A DNA stretch of 7,622 nt, taken from the NCBI GenBank assembly GCA_046263055.1, contig JBHELO010000078.1:1-7622 (forward strand). Reading direction: 5' to 3'. This stretch comes from DATAQC01 sp046263055. GTDB taxonomy: Bacteria > Actinomycetota > Acidimicrobiia > Acidimicrobiales > AC-14. A model generated the notes under the pieces. It had not been told where the DNA came from and did no database searches. It saw only the letters and a program-made list of their open reading frames with translations. Position 1 is the first letter of the stretch. Every line of letters starts with the position of its first letter. Below are positions 1 through 7,622 of the stretch, piece after piece. The position numbers and the translations under genes are program-made.

Positions 1-513
1 GAACTGGTCGAGCACCAGGGAGCCGGTGGGGGCGGCCTCGCCCGACGGGCCGCCGCTGGGGGCGCCCTCCTTGCCGGCGTAGCCGGACAGGAGCTGGATG
101 ACCTGCTGGCGCACCCGGCTGAGGTCGGCGCCCAGCTTCACGAGCACCTGGGCGGCCACGCCTTCGCCCTCACGGATGAGGCCGAGGAGGATGTGCTCGG
201 TGCCGATGTAGTTGTGCCCGAGCTGGAGCGCCTCGCGCAGGGACAGCTCCAGCACCTTCTTGGCACGCGGGGTGAACGGGATGTGGCCGCTCGGAGAGGA
301 GCCGCCGTGGCCGATGATCTCCTCGACCTGGGTGCGCACCGCCTCGAGCGAGATGCCGAGCTGCTCCAGAGCCTTGGCGGCCACGCCCTCGCCCTCGTGG
401 ATGAGGCCGAGGAGGATGTGCTCGGTGCCGATGTAGTTGTGGTTGAGGAGCCGGGCCTCCTCCTGGGCCAGCACCACGACCCGACGGGCTCGGTCTGTGA
501 AACGTTCGAACAA
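1..513 (-). CDS. clpC: ATP-dependent Clp protease ATP-binding subunit ClpC, N-terminal part (3' end beyond window)
   Basis: This is the first 171 codons of a Hsp100/AAA+ unfoldase that feeds substrates to the ClpP protease in the cytoplasm. The protein opens FERFTDRARRVVVLAQEEAR, closely matching actinobacterial ClpC as I recall it. Two Clp_N repeats are visible, about residues 2-70 and 78-145, each carrying an HNYIGTEHILLGLI block followed by an EGEGVAA block. They are joined by a GHIPFTPRAKKVLELSLREA segment. A Gly/Pro/Ser-rich linker (about 148-166) leads to SLVLDQF, which normally precedes the first ATPase domain; both ATPase domains lie outside the window. The start is TTG at 513-511, chosen because the family begins MFERFTDRA and a strong purine-rich Shine-Dalgarno tract sits 5 bases upstream. 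The gene is divergent from the prenyl synthase. Identification is very secure; ClpC rather than another Clp ATPase is supported by the N-terminal sequence. Confidence 0.97.
   Translation of the reverse strand, partial: MFERFTDRARRVVVLAQEEARLLNHNYIGTEHILLGLIHEGEGVAAKALEQLGISLEAVRTQVEEIIGHGGSSPSGHIPFTPRAKKVLELSLREALQLGHNYIGTEHILLGLIREGEGVAAQVLVKLGADLSRVRQQVIQLLSGYAGKEGAPSGGPSGEAAPTGSLVLDQF
151..441. repeat. Near-identical 66-base direct repeat inside the two Clp_N repeats of clpC
   Basis: Bases 151-216 and 376-441 match at 63 of 66 positions, 225 bases (75 codons) apart and in the same reading frame. They encode the HNYIGTEHILLGLI and EGEGVAA parts of the two Clp_N repeats. Internal duplication of the Clp_N domain is known for the family at protein level. 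The near-identity in DNA, including third codon positions, is what is seen here. Strong GC codon bias or local gene conversion could both explain it. Confidence 0.9.
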
Positions 514-518
514 GGGAA

Positions 519-530
519 CCCTCCCTCCCT
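519..530 (-). promoter_or_regulatory. Strong Shine-Dalgarno tract for clpC TTG start
   Basis: On the minus strand the sequence reads AGGGAGGGAGGG, then five bases, then the TTG start. It contains two GGAGGG-like cores, spaced 5 and 9 bases from the start. This fixes the TTG as the clpC start. It is also the clearest ribosome binding site in the window, as the operon genes have weak or no such sites. Confidence 0.75.
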
Positions 531-549
531 GACGGTGGGTCCGTGAGGG
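527..549 (-). promoter_or_regulatory. Hairpin in the clpC leader
   Basis: An inverted repeat pairs 527-535 with 541-549 (eight of nine pairs, one G-G mismatch at 531/545) around the five-base loop 536-540. On the clpC transcript it ends within the Shine-Dalgarno tract, sharing bases 527-530. It could modulate initiation or be an operator half-site pair, or be fortuitous in GC-rich DNA. No function is shown by the sequence alone. Confidence 0.4.
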
Positions 550-638
550 TTGAGCTTACCGGTGCGGGGCGCACAACGAACACCGGAGCACCTGTACAAC
601 CTCGGCACCCGGCACCGGATTCCTGACAGCGAAGGCCG

Positions 639-1679
639 GTGGCGTACCTTCTTCCCGTGGTCAGCCTGGCCCCACTCCTCACCCTCCCCCATCTGGAGGC
701 CGACCTGGGCCGGGTGGAGGAGGCCCTCCGGCGCAGCGTGGCCGTCGGTGACGCCTATCTGAGCGCGGCCGCCAGCCATTTGATACCCGCCGGCGGCAAG
801 CGCCTCCGCCCCGCCCTGGCCCTGTGCGCCGGCCATCTGGGCGGCGGCCCCGCCCCCGACGACGTGGTGATGGGCGCCTGCGCGGTGGAGCTGGTCCATC
901 TGGGGTCGCTCTATCACGACGACGTGATGGACGAGGCCCGCACCCGCCGCAACGTGCCCAGCGTCAACGCCCGCTTCGGCAACCTGGTGGCCATCCTGGC
1001 CGGCGACTTCCTCCTGGCCCGAGCCTCGGAGATCGCCGCGTCCCTGGGGACGGAGGTGGCCGGCCTCCTGGCCGTCACCATCGGCCGGCTGTGCGAGGGC
1101 CAGGTCCAGGAGCTGTCCCAGACCTTCGACGTGGACCGCACCGAGGATTCCTACCTGGCCTCCATCGCCGGCAAGACGGCCGCCCTCATGGCCACCGCCT
1201 GCCGGGTGGGGGGCATCACCGCCGGGCTCTCCCGCCCCGCCATCGAGGCCCTCACCGCCTACGGCCAGTGCCTGGGCATGGTCTTCCAGATCGTGGACGA
1301 CATCCTCGACGTGGTCTCCACCGAAGAGGCTCTGGGCAAGCCGGCCGGCAACGACCTGGTGGAGGGCGTCTACACGCTGCCCGTCATCAAGGCCCTGCTG
1401 GCCGATCACGACGAGGCCCTGCGGCGCCTCCTGGGCCGCCCGGTGGCCGGCGCCGGGCTGGAGCAGGCCCGGGCCCTCGTGCGGGCCAACGGGGCGGTGG
1501 CCTCGGCCGTGGAGGTGGCCCGCCGGTACGCGGCGGAGGCCGACGTGGAGCTGGCCCGCCTCCTCGACGAGGTGGGTTCCCAGGCCGACGCCCGGGCGGT
1601 GGGCGCCGCCTTCGGCGCCCTGGCCGGCCACCTCATCGGCGGAGTCCATCCGCCCATGACGGTGACGGCCGAGGGCTGA
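639..1679 (+). CDS. Long-chain trans-polyprenyl diphosphate synthase
   Basis: This class I (IspB/GrcC-type) prenyltransferase of 346 aa condenses isopentenyl diphosphate onto allylic primers, probably making the menaquinone side-chain precursor. Key motifs in order are GGKRLRP (52-58), the first Asp-rich motif DDVMDEARTRR (D94, D95, D98), GKTAALMATA (179-188), and the second Asp-rich motif QIVDDILD (D220, D221, D224) followed by GKPAGNDL. Residues -4 and -5 before the first motif are Ser90 and Gly89, not aromatic, which favours a long product. Exact chain length cannot be read from sequence. GTG639 has only a weak, close GAAGG (631-635); GTG657, starting VVSLAPLL, is a plausible alternative. 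The gene is divergent from clpC and convergent with mtnA, so it is probably monocistronic. The catalytic residues look intact. Confidence 0.93.
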   Translation: MAYLLPVVSLAPLLTLPHLEADLGRVEEALRRSVAVGDAYLSAAASHLIPAGGKRLRPALALCAGHLGGGPAPDDVVMGACAVELVHLGSLYHDDVMDEARTRRNVPSVNARFGNLVAILAGDFLLARASEIAASLGTEVAGLLAVTIGRLCEGQVQELSQTFDVDRTEDSYLASIAGKTAALMATACRVGGITAGLSRPAIEALTAYGQCLGMVFQIVDDILDVVSTEEALGKPAGNDLVEGVYTLPVIKALLADHDEALRRLLGRPVAGAGLEQARALVRANGAVASAVEVARRYAAEADVELARLLDEVGSQADARAVGAAFGALAGHLIGGVHPPMTVTAEG

Positions 1680-1793
1680 CGCTCGCCGGTCCCGGCGCCC
1701 GCCGTCCGTCCACACCCGGTGGGGGCGCGATGTCGGGCCGGGCGGCCCGCGGGTTTGGCGGCGGCCGGCGGCGATCGAGGGCCGGCCGGGGGT
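1680..1793. other. Convergent intergenic spacer between the prenyl synthase and mtnA
   Basis: This 114-base spacer is extremely GC-rich and contains no supportable gene. It holds a compact hairpin at 1734-1749 and the outer copy of a tandem duplication of the mtnA 3' end. Open frames running through it on either strand look like by-products of GC bias. Confidence 0.7.
1734..1756 (+). terminator. Possible weak terminator after the prenyl synthase
   Basis: CGGGCC at 1734-1739 pairs perfectly with GGCCCG at 1744-1749 around the four-base loop GGGC. CGGGTTT follows, so the plus-strand transcript has only three U residues after the stem. The minus strand has no T-run, so for mtnA it would at most be a stem without a tail. 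The position about 55 bases past the stop suits a terminator, but similar stems occur by chance in DNA this rich in G and C. Confidence 0.3.
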
Positions 1794-2790
<997 letters not shown>

Positions 2791-2798
<8 letters not shown>

Positions 2799-4212
2799 GG
2801 CTCTCGGGGCGGAGTGTCGGGAAGAGGAGGACGTCGCGGATGTTGGCGGCGTCGGCCAGGAGCATGACCAGGCGGTCCATGCCGATGCCCAGGCCGGCGG
2901 TGGGGGGCAGGCCGTACTCGAGGGCCCGCAGGTAGTCCTCGTCCACCGCCATGGCCTCGACGTCCCCCGCCGCCCTGGCCGCCGCCTGGGCCTCGAAGCG
3001 GGCCCGCTGCTCGTCGGGGTCGGTCAGCTCGCTGAAGGCGTTGGCCAGCTCCCGGCCGGCCACGATGGCCTCGAACCGCTCCACCAGGTCGGGGCGGTGG
3101 CGATGGTTGCGGGCCAGCGGCGACACCTCGGCCGGGTAGTCGAGGACGAAGACCGGCCCCCACAGGGCGGCCTCGGTGGTCTTCTCGTAGATCTCCAGGA
3201 CAAGCTTGCCGGGACCCCACGAGTCCTCGACGGGCACGCCCGCCTGCGCCGCCGCCGCCCGCAGGTCGGGCAGGGGCATGGCCACGTCCACCTCCAGGCC
3301 GGCGTGCTCGGCCACCAGTTCCACCAGGGTGGCCCGCCGCCACGGGGGCGCCACGTCGAGCTGGCGGCCGGCATAGGACAGCGTGGTGGTGCCCCGCAGG
3401 TCCCGGGCGAGCGCTGACACCAGCTCCTCGGTGAGGGCCATGAGGTCGGTGTAGTCGGCGTAGGCCTGGTACAGCTCCAGCATGGTGAACTCGGGGTTGT
3501 GGCGGGGGGAGATCCCCTCATTGCGGAAGACCCGCCCGATCTCGAAGACCTTCTCGAACCCGCCGACCACCAGCCGCTTGAGGTACAGCTCGGGGGCGAT
3601 GCGCAGGTAGAGGTCGGTGTCGAGCGCTTCGTGGTGGGTCACGAACGGCGTGGCCAGGGCTCCGCCGGGGATGGGATGGAGCACCGGCGTCTCCACCTCC
3701 GTGAAGCCCCGGTCCTCCAGGAACCGGCGGGTGCGGCTGATGACCCGGCTGCGCAGGGCCAGCGTGGCCCGGGCGTCCTCCGACGCCCACAGGTCCACGT
3801 ACCGCTGGCGGTAGCGGGTGTCCACGTCGGCCAGGCCGTGCCACTTGTCGGGGAACTGGCGGCGGGCGGTGGCCAGCAGGACCCAATCGTCGACCCGCAC
3901 CGAAAGCTCGCCCCGCCGGGTGGTGACCACCTCGCCGGTGACGCCCACCCAGTCGCCCAGGTTCAGACCGCAGAACGCCTCGAACCGGGGGGTCAGGTCC
4001 ACCCGCGAGAACAGCTGGACCCGCCCGCTGGCGTCGGCCAGGGTGGCGAACGCCACCTTGCCCTGGACACGGCGCAGGAGGAGCCGCCCGGCCACTGCCA
4101 CCACCTCGCCGGTGTCCGTCCCCGCCGGCACGCCGGCGTGGCGCTCGTGCAGCTCGGCGGCCGAGGCGGTGCGCTCGAACCGGTAGGGCGGGTCCTCCCC
4201 ATCCGCGCTCAC
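2791..4212 (-). CDS. lysS: Lysyl-tRNA synthetase, class II
   Basis: This cytoplasmic enzyme attaches lysine to tRNA-Lys. The 473-aa product has an N-terminal OB-fold anticodon-binding domain (about 36-115), then a class II catalytic core. Motif 1 lies around FTEVETPVLHPIPGG (170-184). THHEALDTDLYLRIAPELYLKRL (192-214) follows. Motif 2 is FEIGRVFRNEGISPRHNPEF (223-242), and motif 3 is GLGIGMDRLVMLL (440-452), before IRDVLLFPTLRPE. The start is GTG at 4212-4210, overlapping the coaX stop as GTGA. The frame remains open far upstream over coaX, but those codons read as a shadow; an in-frame GTG near 4248 is a less likely alternative. At 473 aa it is slightly shorter than the usual roughly 500 aa, the difference lying at the N-terminus. 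All class II signature motifs are present. Confidence 0.96.
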
Positions 4213-4988
4213 GGCTGCGACGCAGGCGGCTGGTTGCGCTCCCACACCAGGCGCAGACCCCGTAGCGTCAGCCAGGGCTCGTGGCGCGTGATGCACGACG
4301 AGTAGGGGGCGATGAGGCCGCCCAGTCCCCCGGTGGACAGCACCGTGCACGGCCCCAGCTCGTCCTCGAAGCGCCGGCAGAGCCCGTCGACGGCGCCCGC
4401 GAAGCCGAAGATGGCCCCCGACTGGATGGACTCCACCGTGCTCTTGCCGATGGCCCGGCGGGGCTCCACCAGCCGCACCCGGGACAGGGCGGCGGCCCGA
4501 TCGAAGAGGGCGTCCAGGCTGATCTCCACGCCCGGCAGGATGGCACCTCCCAGGTACTCGCCCCTGGCCGACGTGGCGTCCACCGTGGTGGCGGTGCCGA
4601 AGTCGCACACGATGGTCGGTCCGCCGGCCAGCTCGAAGGCGCCCAGGGCGTTGGCGATGCGGTCGGCACCCACTTCCTTGGGGTTGTCGTAGAGGATGGG
4701 CATGCCGGTGCGCACGCCGGGGCCGACGATCACCGGCGGGGCGGCCAGGTAGCGCTCCGCCATCTCCGCCAGCACCACGGTCAGCCGGGGGACGGTGGAG
4801 CACACCACCATCCCGTCCACGTCGGCGAAGGTCACCGACCGCTGGGCCAGGAACTGGCCGAGGAGGAGGGCGTGCTCGTCCGAGCTGCGGTCGGCATTGG
4901 TGGCGATCCGCCAGTGGCTGACCAGGTCGTCGCCCGAGTACAGCCCGATGACGGTCTGGGTGTTGCCGGCGTCGACGGCGAGGAGCAC
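4209..4988 (-). CDS. coaX: Type III pantothenate kinase
   Basis: This ASKHA-fold kinase phosphorylates pantothenate to 4'-phosphopantothenate, the first committed step of coenzyme A synthesis. The 259-aa product begins MLLAVDAGNTQTVIGLY, with the ATP-phosphate motif DAGNT at 6-10. It continues with KEVGADRIANALGA containing the probable catalytic Asp109 (104-117), CDFGTATTVDA (128-138), GGAILPGVEISLDAL (147-161) and LSTGGLGGLIAPYS (217-230). Length is typical of the family. The start is GTG at 4988-4986, five bases after the nadC stop; it gives the expected N-terminus, while the longer open frame upstream has no family similarity. The end overlaps the lysS start by four bases. Type III kinases are generally not inhibited by CoA. 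The association with panD in the same operon supports the assignment. Confidence 0.95.
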   Translation of the reverse strand: MLLAVDAGNTQTVIGLYSGDDLVSHWRIATNADRSSDEHALLLGQFLAQRSVTFADVDGMVVCSTVPRLTVVLAEMAERYLAAPPVIVGPGVRTGMPILYDNPKEVGADRIANALGAFELAGGPTIVCDFGTATTVDATSARGEYLGGAILPGVEISLDALFDRAAALSRVRLVEPRRAIGKSTVESIQSGAIFGFAGAVDGLCRRFEDELGPCTVLSTGGLGGLIAPYSSCITRHEPWLTLRGLRLVWERNQPPASQP

Positions 4989-4993
4989 GCCGG

Positions 4994-5857
4994 TCAGGTG
5001 ACCACGTCGAGGCCGATGTCGAGCACCGGGGCGGAGTGGGTGAGGGCACCCACCGAGATGAGGTCGGCGCCGGCGTCGGCGTAGGCGGCCACCGTCTCCA
5101 GGGTTACGCCGCCCGATACCTCCACCAGGCGGGCCCGGCCGTGCCGGCCGGCCGACGCGGCCCGCACCTGGGCCACGCAATCCGCCACCTCGGCGGGCGA
5201 CATGTTGTCGAGGAGCACGAGGTCGGCACCGGCGGCCACCGCCTCGTCCACCTGGGCGGCGGTATCGCACTCCACCTCCACCGTCCGGCCCGGCCACAGG
5301 GATCGGGCCCGGGCCACCGCCTCCGCCACCGTCGTGCCCGCCAGGTGGTTGTCCTTGAGCAGGACGCCGTCGGACAGCGACCCCCGGTGGTTCGCCCCCC
5401 CGCCCGCCCGTACTGCCGCCTTCTCCAGGGCCCGCAGGCCGGGCGTGGTCTTGCGGGTGTCCCGGATCGCTCCCCACCGCCCAACCAGCACGTCGGCGTA
5501 TCGACGGGTCTCGGTGGCGACGCCGGACAGGTGGCCGAGCAGGTTGAGGGCGGTGCGCTCGGCGCTGAGGATGGACGCCAGCGCCCCGGTGACCCGGGCC
5601 ACCGGCGTGCCCGCGGTGATCGGGTCGCCGTCGTCGGCCGACCAGGCCACCGCCAGGCCGGCGTCCACCCGGGCGAACGTCTCGGTGGCAGCCAGGCGGC
5701 CGGCCAGCACGCCGGGCGCCCGGGGGACGATGTCGGCGGCGGCCACCAGGCCGGGCGGCAGCAGGGCGGCGGTGAGGTCGCCGAGCGGCCCCAGGTCCTC
5801 AGCCAAGGCCCGCTCGACCACGTCCCGCACCGCGGTCACCGGGGGGTGGACGCTCAC
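4994..5857 (-). CDS. nadC: Nicotinate-nucleotide pyrophosphorylase (quinolinate phosphoribosyltransferase)
   Basis: This enzyme converts quinolinate and PRPP to nicotinate mononucleotide with loss of CO2, in de novo NAD synthesis. The 287-aa product shows GDLTAALL (26-33), AERTALNLLGHLSGVAT (99-115), RDTRKTTPGLRALEKAAVRAGGG (132-154) and HRGSLSDGVLLKDNH (157-171). VEVECDT (193-199), LLDNMSP (215-221) and EVSGGVTLETVAAYADAG (246-263) follow, then SVGALTHSAPVLDIGLD. Basic and acidic residues typical of the quinolinate and PRPP sites are all present. The GTG start at 5857-5855 overlaps the nadB stop as GTGA, so translation is probably coupled. The much longer open frame upstream in the same phase lies antiparallel to nothing and within nadB, and is a GC-bias shadow. 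Confidence 0.96.
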   Translation of the reverse strand: MSVHPPVTAVRDVVERALAEDLGPLGDLTAALLPPGLVAAADIVPRAPGVLAGRLAATETFARVDAGLAVAWSADDGDPITAGTPVARVTGALASILSAERTALNLLGHLSGVATETRRYADVLVGRWGAIRDTRKTTPGLRALEKAAVRAGGGANHRGSLSDGVLLKDNHLAGTTVAEAVARARSLWPGRTVEVECDTAAQVDEAVAAGADLVLLDNMSPAEVADCVAQVRAASAGRHGRARLVEVSGGVTLETVAAYADAGADLISVGALTHSAPVLDIGLDVVT

Positions 5858-7398
5858 GACGCCGTCACCACCACGTGGCGGGTCAGCGCCGGTGAAATGG
5901 ATGGGAAGTCGCTCCGGGTGTGGCAGCCCCGCGTCTCCTCCCGGGCGGCAGCGGCGGCCACCACCGCGCCCGCCACCGACGCCAGGTTGGCCAGCTCCAG
6001 GGCGGGGCCGCCGTCGACCGACGGCGCCGGCGGCAGGTCGATGCCGGCCAGGGAAGCGGCGTCGCGCACGACGCCGGCCGACGCGGTCATGGCGTGCTGG
6101 AGCCGCTCGCGGCGCTTGGCCACGTCCAGGCCGGGGGGACCGGCCGCCGGGAGCGCCGACCGGACCCTGATCACACGCTCGGACAGCAGGTCGCCCATGA
6201 CGCCGGTGGGCGACGGCCCGTTGGCGCCTCGTGCCACCGCCTCGACCACCCGGGCGGCGAAGACCATGCCCTCCAGCAGCGAGTTGGAGGCCAGGCGGTT
6301 GGCGCCGTGGACGCCGGTGGCCGCCACCTCCCCGGCCGCCCACAGGCCGGGAAGGGACGTGGCCCCGTCGAGGTCGGTGAGCACGCCGCCGACGAAGTAG
6401 TGGGCGGCGGGGGCGATGGGCAGCCACTCGGTGGCGGGATCGAGGCCGGCCTCGGCCAGGGCGGCGGCGATGGTCGGGAAGCGGAGCCCGAACGCCTCGA
6501 GGGGCGTGGCGTCGAGCCAGAGGTGGGGCACGCCCTGGTCCGCCATGCGGGCGGCCATGGCCCTGGAGACGACGTCCCTCGGGGCCAGCTCGTCCACGAA
6601 CCGCCGGCCCCGGGCGTCGCGCAGGAGGGCGCCGTGGCCCCGCAGTGCCTCGGATAGGAGGGGCCGCGGCATCTGGGGATGGTGGAGGGCGGTGGGGTGG
6701 AACTGCACGAGCTCGGGGTCGGCCACGGCGACGCCCGCCCGCAGGGCCATGGCCACACCGTCGCCCGTGGCCTCCCCCGGGTTGGTGGTGACCGCGTAGA
6801 GCTGGCCGGCCCCGCCACAGGCCAGGAGCGTGTGGGTGGCCCGCACGGAGTGGTGGCGGCCCTCGCGGTCGACGGCCACCACCCCCCGGCACTGACCGCC
6901 CTCGACCACCAGGTCCGCCGCGAACCACCGCTCCATGACCGCGGCCGCGGTGGCACGGACGGCGGCCACCAGGGCCCGCTCGATCTCCGCGCCGGTGGCC
7001 GCCCCGCCGGCGTGGACCACCCGGGGCACCGAGTGGCCGCCTTCCCGGGCCAGGGCGAGCACGCCGGTGGGGTCGCGGTCGAACACCGCGCCCAGGGCGA
7101 TCAGGTCGTTCACCCGCCCCGGGCCCTCGTCCACCAGCGCCCGCACGGCGTCGGGGTGGCAGAGGCCGGCACCGGCGGCCAGGGTGTCGGCCAGGTGGAG
7201 GTCGGTGGAGTCGGCGTCGCCGGCCAATGCGGCGGCCACCCCGCCCTGGGCCCAACGGGTGGCGGACTGGGACAGCTCGCCCTTGCTCAGCACGCCGACC
7301 CGCAGCCCGAGGACGGACGCCGCCTCGATGGCGGCCGACAGCCCGGCCACGCCACTGCCCACGACCAGGAGGTCGAGGCCGTCGGCTCCCGGCATCAC
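5854..7398 (-). CDS. nadB: L-aspartate oxidase
   Basis: This FAD enzyme oxidises L-aspartate to iminoaspartate, the substrate of quinolinate synthase NadA. The 514-aa product belongs to the fumarate reductase/succinate dehydrogenase flavoprotein family. It has the dinucleotide-binding VVGSGVAGLSAA (12-23), then SQSATRWAQGGVAAAL (43-58) and TNPGEATGDGVAMA (205-218). QFHPTALHHP (232-241) and LAPRDVVSRA with Arg274 (271-280) follow. PAAHYFVGGV with His333 (330-339) and GVHGANRLASNSLLEG with Arg368 (362-377) complete the set. The His/Arg residues correspond to substrate-binding and catalytic positions known in E. coli NadB, and the GANRLASNSLLE motif separates it from succinate dehydrogenase. The start is GTG at 7398-7396 (GTGA overlap with panD) or the adjacent ATG at 7395. 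No nadA is in the window, so NadA must be encoded elsewhere or upstream. Confidence 0.95.
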   Translation of the reverse strand: MMPGADGLDLLVVGSGVAGLSAAIEAASVLGLRVGVLSKGELSQSATRWAQGGVAAALAGDADSTDLHLADTLAAGAGLCHPDAVRALVDEGPGRVNDLIALGAVFDRDPTGVLALAREGGHSVPRVVHAGGAATGAEIERALVAAVRATAAAVMERWFAADLVVEGGQCRGVVAVDREGRHHSVRATHTLLACGGAGQLYAVTTNPGEATGDGVAMALRAGVAVADPELVQFHPTALHHPQMPRPLLSEALRGHGALLRDARGRRFVDELAPRDVVSRAMAARMADQGVPHLWLDATPLEAFGLRFPTIAAALAEAGLDPATEWLPIAPAAHYFVGGVLTDLDGATSLPGLWAAGEVAATGVHGANRLASNSLLEGMVFAARVVEAVARGANGPSPTGVMGDLLSERVIRVRSALPAAGPPGLDVAKRRERLQHAMTASAGVVRDAASLAGIDLPPAPSVDGGPALELANLASVAGAVVAAAAAREETRGCHTRSDFPSISPALTRHVVVTAS

Positions 7399-7622
7399 GA
7401 CGGCCGGGCCGCCGACTGGCCGGCGCGGGGCCGGTTGCCCTCGTCCACCTGCACCACGGTGGGCGCGAACCCGCCGAGCTCCGCCTCGTCGAAGTCGGCG
7501 TAGGTAACCAGGATCACCAGGTGCCCGGGCTCGGTCAGGCGGGCGGCCGCCCCGTTTACCTGTACCTGCCCGGGCCCTCCGGCGATGGCGTAGGTCTCGA
7601 AGCGGGCCCCGTTGTCGACGTC
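7395..7622 (-). CDS. panD: Aspartate 1-decarboxylase, C-terminal part (5' end beyond window)
   Basis: This is the last 75 codons and stop of the pyruvoyl-dependent enzyme that makes beta-alanine from L-aspartate for pantothenate. The visible part reads DVDNGARFETYAIAGG, then QVQVNGAAARL, then GHLVILVTYADF. These align with the NGKRFSTYAI and SVNGAAA segments of E. coli PanD, keeping the equivalents of Arg54, Tyr58 and Asn72. The Gly-Ser self-cleavage site lies upstream, outside the window. The loop between these segments appears about two residues shorter than in E. coli or mycobacterial PanD as I recall them. The tail beyond NRPRAGQSAARPS is also short. The stop overlaps the nadB start by four bases (GTG start) or one base (ATG start). 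It is the upstream-most visible gene of the operon; panC may lie further upstream. Confidence 0.92.
   Translation of the reverse strand, partial: DVDNGARFETYAIAGGPGQVQVNGAAARLTEPGHLVILVTYADFDEAELGGFAPTVVQVDEGNRPRAGQSAARPS

Larger units (their letters stand above)
514..638. promoter_or_regulatory. Divergent intergenic promoter region between clpC and the prenyl synthase
   Basis: This 125-base gap must hold promoters for both divergent genes. A possible clpC -10 is TAAGCT on the minus strand (558-553), but no convincing -35 lies 16-18 bases upstream. A possible plus-strand -10 is TACAAC at 595-600, about 39 bases before the GTG, again with a poor -35. Inverted repeats CCGGTG/CACCGG (559-564 and 581-586) and GTGCG/CGCAC (562-566 and 570-574) overlap the clpC promoter area. 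A seven-base tandem CGGCACC repeat lies at 603-616. I see no CIRCE or HAIR heat-shock operator and no full ClgR box. That the region holds promoters is likely; the exact boxes are tentative. Confidence 0.4.

Noticed and set aside
515..530. G-quadruplex upstream of clpC
   Set aside because: Only three closely spaced GGG runs are present on the minus strand; a fourth is not nearby. The tract is better explained as a Shine-Dalgarno sequence.
571..585. A ClgR-type box upstream of clpC (GTTCG on the minus strand followed by GCG)
   Set aside because: Only one half resembles the consensus GTTCGC-N5-GCGAAC as I recall it; the second half does not fit, so I do not call it.
138..1715. A 525-codon open frame on the minus strand running antisense through the prenyl synthase and clpC
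   Set aside because: It is opposite a well-supported enzyme gene, its composition is Gly/His/Ala/Arg/Pro-rich and lacks any family motif, and it is what strong third-position GC bias produces.
5036..6400. A 454-codon plus-strand frame antisense to nadC and nadB
   Set aside because: No recognisable motif, low-complexity Gly/Arg/His content, and complete overlap with two conserved genes.
4994..7255. A 753-codon minus-strand frame extending nadC far upstream
   Set aside because: Only the last 287 codons resemble NadC. The upstream part is an Arg/Gly/Pro-rich shadow of nadB in another frame, and the GTG at 5857 is the natural start.

Overview
The window is very GC-rich and gene-dense, with almost exclusively GTG/TTG starts and overlapping genes. 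The gene content resembles a chromosomal segment of a high-GC actinobacterium. The ClpC N-terminus is mycobacterial-like, and panD, coaX, lysS and clpC occur near one another in mycobacteria. The added nadB-nadC pair, the mtnA and polyprenyl synthase genes between lysS and clpC, and no visible lsr2 suggest a lineage other than the mycobacteria, perhaps Acidimicrobiia-like. That placement is inference. There are no RNA genes, mobile elements or CRISPR arrays.

Layout. On the minus strand, transcribed from right to left, are panD (3' part only), nadB, nadC, coaX, lysS and mtnA (7622 down to 1794). These six genes are packed with 4-8 base overlaps or a 5-base gap and almost certainly form one operon. 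A 114-base GC-rich gap follows, holding an imperfect tandem duplication of the mtnA 3' end and a possible terminator hairpin. A plus-strand long-chain polyprenyl diphosphate synthase (639-1679) converges on mtnA. A 125-base divergent intergenic region separates it from clpC on the minus strand, of which only the N-terminal 171 codons are inside the window.

How the genes fit together. PanD makes beta-alanine from aspartate and CoaX phosphorylates pantothenate, so both serve coenzyme A. NadB and NadC serve de novo NAD synthesis, also starting from aspartate. LysS charges tRNA-Lys. MtnA belongs to methionine (methylthioadenosine) salvage. The prenyl synthase probably makes the menaquinone side chain. 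ClpC is a protein-unfolding ATPase. This is core metabolism. I looked for an undescribed system and do not see one; the findings are modest points about gene order, translation signals, small repeats and possible regulatory structure.
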